This document shows positions 56,801-64,000 of a stretch of 64,000 nucleotides of DNA, piece by piece. Every line of letters begins with the position of its first letter. Positions within the stretch are counted from its first letter, which is position 1. Source of the DNA: Chloromonas sp. AAM2 (Eukaryota > Chlorophyta > Chlorophyceae > Chlamydomonadales > Chlamydomonadaceae). The position numbers and the translations under genes were made by a program. The notes beneath the pieces are model-generated. The model did no database searches. It saw only the letters and a list, made by a program, of their open reading frames with translations, and had not been told where the DNA came from. The stretch lies in NCBI GenBank assembly GCA_004335635.1, contig QAXH01006800.1, positions 17,613 through 81,612 of the forward strand, read 5' to 3'.

Positions 56801-58432
56801 CGATCATTAAGAAATGTGACTTGGAGATCAAGCGTCGGCGTAGACAAGAATCAGAGCCAATTGCTTTGTTAAAGTGCCTTGAATGCCTTAAACCATTGGT
56901 GGTCAGCAGTTCACATATACGTATCAGGCATACAAAACTCACCATCAGGCGTCAGCAGGACACAAACTCACCAATTGGGCTCGGTAACGATTGGGGATTG
57001 CAGAGAGCTTGGTGTGAACCAACCGTACATGCACTGCTGTGCAGGAACGTCGCCTTCACATACCACCACCACAAACTTGGCAAAAATTATTTTCCTGACT
57101 TGTTATAGAACAACAGTTGTGCTCAGGTAGCATGAGTGGGGGTCAACCTAGGAGCGCAGGTATCTTTGGCAAACATCTTTTTTTTTGTGCGCAGGTAGCT
57201 CTGAGTTCTTCTGGTACACACATCAAGTACAACATACCCAATTGTAGGGTACAACATACACATTTTAGGGTACACACGACCATTTGAAATTTGATGCTTG
57301 GTGAAAGCCCGGAATATGATGGTTTGTTATGCAAAACCTTTTGGCCAACGCTTATGTGCTGTTTGCTCCTTGCATCAAGATTCCTTGCACCAGGCAAGCC
57401 TTACACCTTGCGAGCCATGTGGAGTGTTCAATGATTGCTTACAATATGATTGCTGAACAATAGTAAGTCACGGCTGCCTCTGTCTGACACAAACTCAAAG
57501 GGAGTGTGCACCAGCGACGCGGCTGCTTCGTGGGTGGCGTGTTGTCTGATGAGAGTTGAGCATGGACATGCTTCACCACATGATGGCGTACTAAACTCAT
57601 CAGGCGGATATGAACATGCCATGCCATGACCGTATGGGCAGAAGTATCACGACATGAGATTGTAAATAGAAGCTGTTGTTAACCAGTGTGGGGAAGGTCT
57701 GCGAATCCTTAACTGGCTATATACATCTCTATTTTCGCCTCCCAAGTCCTAAAGTCATCCCTCTTTCGGCGACCACTCTGCAAAAATTCGGTCAAAAATC
57801 TATGTTTGAAGTCTTTATCGCTCCACTGCAGTGTGAGTCTGTCAGTGACACTGCAATTTGAAGTGTATCGGCATCCGAAAACAGAGGGATGCCCACCAGT
57901 TGGGGCGATTACAGATGAATTTGCGGGCCCTGACCATCATGTCATGCTACAATCGTCTTCACTTCGGGATGGACGTGCCAACCTCCATCCGCCCCAGTTT
58001 GGGATGGATGCCGCGCCGCAGCAGGTTGGGGCGGTTCTGCACACACATGAGTATCCATGTGCCAAATCAGTATGTGAGTCACGAGGAACAGTTATAAATT
58101 GGTGAGCTCCATGTGCAAATTGTGCTTTGCAAGTGTGCGGCAGTGCAGGTGTGCTTTGCTGTTGTGCTTTGCAAGTGTGCGGCAGACACGGGTGACTGGG
58201 TTGACTAAGAATGAGACACTGTTGATCATGGATGCAAGGACGTACCAAATACCAGCCTTACCAGTGTTCATGTGCACTGTGTATTGTCATGCCACAGCTC
58301 TCAAAATGTTAGTCAGTGTTAGTATGTTAGTAGATGTTAGTCTCAGACATACATCTCCACAGTTGCCACAGCCATCGTCATGCGTCCAGTGTTCCAGTGC
58401 GCACGTCTGCCTGGCCGCATCTGTGGTTTCAG
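56801..58432. other. Region without a resolved gene
   Basis: This contains the A2 3' region and presumably upstream exons of the sulfiredoxin-like sequence at 58.4 kb, which I could not identify. A 22-bp word, GTGCTTTGCAAGTGTGCGGC, occurs twice, 45 bp apart (58121, 58166). Nothing else is recognised. Confidence 0.4.
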
Positions 58433-58485
58433 ATTGACGTGCTTGAAGTGGATGGGCAAATCTACGGTTTCTCAGGATGTCACAG
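58433..58485 (+). CDS. Sulfiredoxin-like exon (isolated)
   Basis: An exon bounded by TTTCAG and |GTGAAAG encodes IDVLEVDGQIYGFSGCHR. This matches the sulfiredoxin core, in which FSGCHR carries the catalytic Cys that reduces sulfinylated 2-Cys peroxiredoxins with ATP. Phase in is 0, phase out is 2. The preceding block expected in the family (RRPLxRTR...) and the following YEAHQ...IRC block were not found within about 1.5 kb. It is therefore either part of a gene with long introns and poorly visible exons, or a fragment left by duplication. The chloroplast is its usual location in plants. Confidence 0.5.
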
Positions 58486-59894
<1,409 letters not shown>

Positions 59895-60572
59895 ATGGGG
59901 CATACTCGTGCGATGCTTTGCGTGGCCTTGTGTAGCCTCGGTATCTGCGCTCAAGCTCGGCCTGAGTCCGGGAATGGCGTAGCACTGCAAATGTCACATC
60001 CTCCAAAGCGTAGCCTGGATGCAGTTCTCGCGCCCAAATCTGAAAGCTTACTTGAGCAACGTCTCGGGCGGCAAGACAGAGCAGGAGAGCGCCTTGATTG
60101 GAAGACCCCAGGCCAGGGTTCGTTGGACGACTGCCCTGCGTGGATCAAAGACTACATCGCCTTCCACAGGCGCACACGGGCACACCAGGTGTGCCGGTTT
60201 ACAACTAAATCTAACATGGGCCTACGAAAGTGAACTGAAGTGAAACTGAACGAGCTGTGTAGAAATTGCTTGTACAGAATGTCTATCTATTGTCCATGTG
60301 ACCGAGGCTCACCAGCTAATGTGACGTGCAATCGCTTCTCAGATGCCAAATATTTGATCAACGCTTGTGCGAGCAAGGATGCCTGCACCCATGGCCTGGG
60401 CGACAGGCTCCGAGGGCTGCTGCCCACATTCCAGTTGCCGGCAGCGCACAAACGGTGGGTGACAGCCACGCACACTGAGCTGTTGACAGTCTGACACTGG
60501 TCTGACACTGGTCTGACACTGGTCATGTGGCCACGTGTACACTCATCACCCCAACTCCATCGCATCATCACC

Positions 60573-60607
60573 GAATTGTCCCAGAACTGGGGAACGTCTT
60601 TTTTAAT
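60573..60607. repeat. Solitary inverted-repeat end
   Basis: AATTGTCCCAGAACTGGGGA then ACGTCTTTTTTAA is a diverged copy of the right-end motif of the 22-25 kb element family. It lies in intron 2 of the B2 pseudogene. Confidence 0.55.
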
Positions 60608-61719
60608 GCAGACACAATGTGGCCTTGTCGAAAGTGGTGGGCAATCTGATCCTTGACCGCAAGCAAACCGCAGCTGCTGATGTGCCACCTGCTAGCAGAA
60701 GCAGCAGGCATCAGATTATGTGCATATACATAACAAACCTGCAGAAAAGCCTGGTGAGATCCCTGCCTGCATCACTATCACTCATGGCTTCTGTGGAACA
60801 CAGCAACCCACTCGAGGATGGCTGTCCTGACTCACTGATACCATCTTGTGCAATGACTTCACGTTCTGACCTTGTCGTGTTTGCAGTGTCCTGCTTATCG
60901 CTTGGCCTTCCCCGTACCCAATTGAGGCGTTCCTAGAGCCAGCAGCCTCAACTATAGCCTTACTTCCGACCTAAGTATCTGAACGAAGCAATAGCGCTGT
61001 CTCCGGCAGCTGCGAACCTCACGCACATTCATGCTGGTCCCAAGGCTGATGATGCGCGTCTGTGGAGGATAGAGTGAGTTCTATAGCACGATGAACCAGT
61101 CTTCAACCATAATGGCACAAGGGTCTTGTACCCTTCGGACATTCATCCAGCTGGTGCCCTTCCAGTTTCACCCAGCCCCGATATGATAATGTGGGCATGT
61201 GGATAAAGCAAGTCCCTGCTACGTGCAATTGCAGTACCAATTCAGTGGTGTTGCGACCTTCACAAACCGACGTTGGCCAAGTTCCGTGGGTAAGCCATGT
61301 CAGCCATGTCCCATCCGCTGGGTAAGCCATGTGTGCTCCCATCCGCTGCTGATGGAGATCCCAAACACGCTATCGCTTTGAACTTGCTGCCGGACGGCAT
61401 CATCAAGTAGCATGCATGCAACTGTGATTTGCCGTTTCCTTGCAGTTCCTCCAAGTGTCCTGGCACAGTCATTGTATTTTTCGCGGTCTGTTCCAGCCCA
61501 GCAAGCGTCCGGAGCTTGCCACAGACAAAGTGCAAGAAGAGCTGCTTGGCAGCCATGACAAGCCGTTTGTGGCAGTGCATCTGCGCATGGGCCACCTCTC
61601 AGGAGAGAACAAGGACATTATAAGGTAGGCACATGGCAGCTGGGCCTGAACAAGGCGCGCCTTGCCACATACTGTTCAGCCCTGGTTCTCAACCCGTGCA
61701 GAGATCACGTATGCGCACC

Positions 61720-61866
61720 GTGTATACCAGGCATCAACTGTCAAAACGAGTGTATACAAGGCATCAACTGTCCAAACGAGTGTATACCAGGCATCAACTG
61801 TCAAAACGAGTGTATACAAGGCATCAACTGTCCAAACGGGTGTACACAATGCATCAACTGATAAAC
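61720..61866. repeat. 30-bp minisatellite, five copies
   Basis: GTGTATACCAGGCATCAACT plus GTCAAAACGA repeats five times. Copies alternate between ACCAGG...TCAAAAC and ACAAGG...TCCAAAC, a 60-bp higher-order period; the last copy is degenerate. It lies in intron 5 of the B2 pseudogene. Confidence 0.93.
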
Positions 61867-62651
61867 GGCTTGTCATGACTGCAGGGGCTGGGATTATTTC
61901 TAGGTGCGTCTTGGGAAGCGCCAACAGAAGTCCACCATATGATACGTCGCATGTGTACTGCACACAATCATGCGTGCTTGCTCAGCGGGAACTCCTGTTT
62001 CCTCTTTTCTTTTCTTTTTCCGTTCGTTCCAAGACGCAGACCTCGAATGTAGCATTCTTCAGCATTGGCTGCTGCAACTTGCAATAACTATATACTCCCC
62101 GATGCTATTTGCACATCTTGCAGGGCTTGATTGCCAGTTACATGTGTGCCATGGAGCGTGATGCACTGCTGCACGGGGATGCAGGCTTCTTAAACGTGCC
62201 AGCAGTCGATAAGGATGCACGTGGTTTGAGGCAGCAGCAAGCAGCACGTCCACGTGTCTTGATGTTGACCGACCATGAGCAGCTGCGAGGCCTGGTGGCA
62301 AAGGGCATGATGTCTGGTATGACAGGCCCATCGTACATAGCACATCATCTGGCGTACAGCAAAGAGCTCAGGACCAACACGGACCATGAGGACATCACCA
62401 TGTCCATCTTCGTGGATTTGATGCTGCTTGCACGCGCGCAATGCCTTGTGTGGACAAAGTAAGGGTTTTCCAAGTTTGCAATGGTAAGCGGCACTGAGCA
62501 TGGGGATTGCATTCGACCCCCAGGCACTACATACATTCCTACATGCTTGAAGTTTGATGGCCAACTTCAGCACTAGGTACTGAGTTGTATAAGGGCAGAA
62601 TGAAATTCCGAAGCATGCAACAACACCAGCCATTATCTTATGTGCATATCC

Positions 62652-62722
62652 TTACAAGGAGGGAGTGCACACCATGAAGCACGTCCAACGCAAACATCAA
62701 CTACTTGCGCAGATTGCAAGGC
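62652..62722. repeat. Dispersed repeat, copy 2
   Basis: Nearly identical to 6668-6738 (TTACAAGGAGGGAGTGCACA start). It begins just after the last B2 exon. Confidence 0.7.
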
Positions 62723-63054
62723 TTTACATGCCCCCTCGAAGCACTCATGCTTTGCCTGGCTTTCTCAGCTGGTGGCTTGCCGTGTGTGCGAGTACCCGTG
62801 CGTCCACTTCAAGAGCCACACACTCTCGCCATAGTCCCAGCATCTTTGTTACAGCGCTCTGCTTTCACTCTGTCATGCAGGCTTACGCATGGCATCCTTG
62901 TACCGCACAGCTCGAGTATTGCATTGACGACATGTTCCCACCCGCAAGATTTTGAAGCCATAAGGCTCACTGCACTATCAGGCCTGTTCTAGCAATAGTA
63001 ATAATGCCGTGATAATTGGAACACGACAGTGCCAGGCGTACAACGAAAATCACA

Positions 63055-63819
63055 CTATTCTTCTTCATCTTTGATGTCATATCCCTTGCGTTGGTACAGA
63101 GCTGGCCTCCCATGGGCTGCTAGAGTGGAGGTACTGATTGGACACGCACGTTGCAACATCTGATCTTCACCCTCCGCAATCAGCCAAGCACAAGGCCTGG
63201 TTCAAAAGGCACACTGGCATCACCGCTCAAATGGCATTACAATCATTCACGTCCAAGCCAGCTTCCATGCCTGTTGCGCTCCATAGCACTGATCCCCCAC
63301 TTACGGACAACCTCAAAGCCCAACCTCATAGCCCACTTACGAGTCCAGCCATGCTTGTTCAGGCATTTGCTGCCATTGCGCGCACATGCACTGTCATAAC
63401 GAAAGGCGAGACGCTGCAGTCATGCCCCGTGCAACAGGGACACACGAATCCCTCCTGCCACTACTAATGCTGATTGATAAGCATCCAAGCCTCGCATGTA
63501 AGCCCGTCAGCGTCAGCCACAGCGTCAGCGACTACGACTACGCTCCCTATTCTCTCTATCGAGCCTGCAGCTCATGGCGCCTCCTCCAGCCCCTACAGGA
63601 GGGATGGCGTCATACGAAGGGGGCAGACCGGGGTTTGAAATACTCTGGTGGCCCCTGCCACCCCGCTACCGCGGTGGGTTTACATTATAGCAACACAACA
63701 CTAGCTTAGTTACCATCCCCAACCCAGCGGGAGCTCCAAAGCTCTTGCGAGAGCGGCTGTCGAAAAACTTTTTCAACACCGCGAGTTGCCGGCCCCACTG
63801 CCACAACTTGCGAGGACAT
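63055..63819 (-). CDS. Candidate terminal exons of an unidentified minus-strand gene
   Basis: A possible last exon (63116-63055) after CTAGCAG ends ALYQRKGYDIKDEEE and a TAG stop; the xLYxRxGY pattern is typical of GNAT acetyltransferase C-termini, but this is a short match. A possible first exon (63819-63714) starts MSSQVVAVGPATRGVEKVF and ends at a GGATG|GTAACT donor. I could not link the two through middle exons, so they may belong to different genes or be chance. Confidence 0.25.
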
Positions 63820-63931
63820 TGCGCAAGCAACAATGGCAAACCATCGCAACCACAAGCGCGGCCAAGCACGGCCGCTGGAGGACAAGTTTCGAGCTACCAA
63901 CTAGTTCTTCAACTGTAGACACCATGGGCAT

Positions 63932-64000
63932 GACACCGATATCAGCTTCCTGAAGGCTGAGGTACGTCGACTACGTGAAATGGTGCAGCAGCTACTTCCA
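63932..64000 (+). CDS. Candidate coiled-coil segment running off the window
   Basis: The final 69 bases are open and read HDTDISFLKAEVRRLREMVQ and on to the edge, a Leu-heptad-like helix. A GT follows GCTGAG, so the exon could also end there. No start or family is assignable from what is visible. Confidence 0.2.

Larger units (their letters stand above)
59895..62636 (+). pseudogene. B2: pseudogene paralogue of fucosyltransferase-like B1
   Basis: Regions homologous to all eight B1 exons are present in order with splice sites: 59895-60188, 60278-60454, 60897-61073, 61246-61289, 61446-61624, 61885-61903, 62124-62483 and about 62571-62636. Lesions relative to B1: a 1-nt deletion near the end of exon 1; a 1-nt deletion in exon 2, with TGA in the ancestral frame; a 1-nt deletion in exon 3 leading to TAA; loss of 2 nt at the start of exon 4; CAG to TAG at the end of the 19-nt microexon; and TAA within the block matching VYSRSGF in exon 7. 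The signal peptide, KTPGQGSLDDCPAWIKDYIA and FVAVHLRMGHLSGENKD are still readable, so the decay looks recent. Several independent errors of sequencing would be needed to explain it otherwise. Confidence 0.85.

Noticed and set aside
57740..57840. Candidate upstream exon for sulfiredoxin (frame with IPLFRRPLC)
   Set aside because: It resembles the RRPL block only over four residues and fails to continue with the family motif, so it was not included.
63138..63467. 109-codon plus-strand frame near the right edge
   Set aside because: Composition (Pro, Thr, His) and lack of splice or start support look like random open sequence.

Overview
The window is nuclear DNA of a plant-lineage eukaryote, most likely a green alga (chlorophyte, trebouxiophyte-like). 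The reasons are genes split into many short exons with GT-AG and some GC-AG introns of about 100-450 bp, CA/TCG microsatellites, two assembly gaps, and plant-type genes: an ORTHRUS/VIM SRA-RING protein, a thylakoid-lumen MPH2-like protein, a chloroplast membrane protein of the At3g61870 type and a mitochondrial cytochrome c1. I rebuilt most gene models exon by exon. In each, the splice phases close from start to stop, which is the main support for the coordinates.

Layout. 61-210 (-) is the first exon of an unknown gene leaving the window. 997-6465 (+) is an EF-hand/coiled-coil protein with nine exons. 7723-14964 (-) is an 18-exon RING-SRA-RING ubiquitin ligase (VIM/ORTHRUS-like) with a CUE-like C-terminus. 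15277-20686 (+) is a large putative bZIP-like regulator with an 8-residue repeat tract, head-to-head with the ligase. 20.7-25.9 kb is gene-poor and holds decayed mobile elements whose ends carry a conserved inverted motif. 25939-31378 (+) is RAD9 of the 9-1-1 checkpoint clamp. 32.0-33.7 kb (+) is the MPH2-like lumenal protein. 33.9-35.2 kb (-) is a small multi-pass membrane protein, possibly TMEM138-like. 35424-37790 (+) is cytochrome c1. 38.9-41.2 kb (+) is the chloroplast membrane protein.

The right third (42.4-62.6 kb) is a local glycosyltransferase cluster made of two duplicated gene types. Type A is a GT49/LARGE-like type II membrane glycosyltransferase: A1 is 42388-47170 (-) and A2 is 52596-56800 (+). 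Type B is a secreted or lumenal fucosyltransferase-like enzyme: B1 is 49436-52206 (-) and B2 is 59895-62636 (+). B2 is a pseudogene with at least six independent lesions. A1 and A2 share a nearly identical exon-intron-exon block inside otherwise diverged sequence, the pattern expected from gene conversion. Both types fit Golgi/ER glycan synthesis, and B1 and A2 share a 389-bp divergent promoter region. A lone sulfiredoxin-like exon lies at 58.4 kb. The last 1.3 kb holds only uncertain exon candidates.

No tRNA, rRNA, CRISPR array or intact transposase was recognised.
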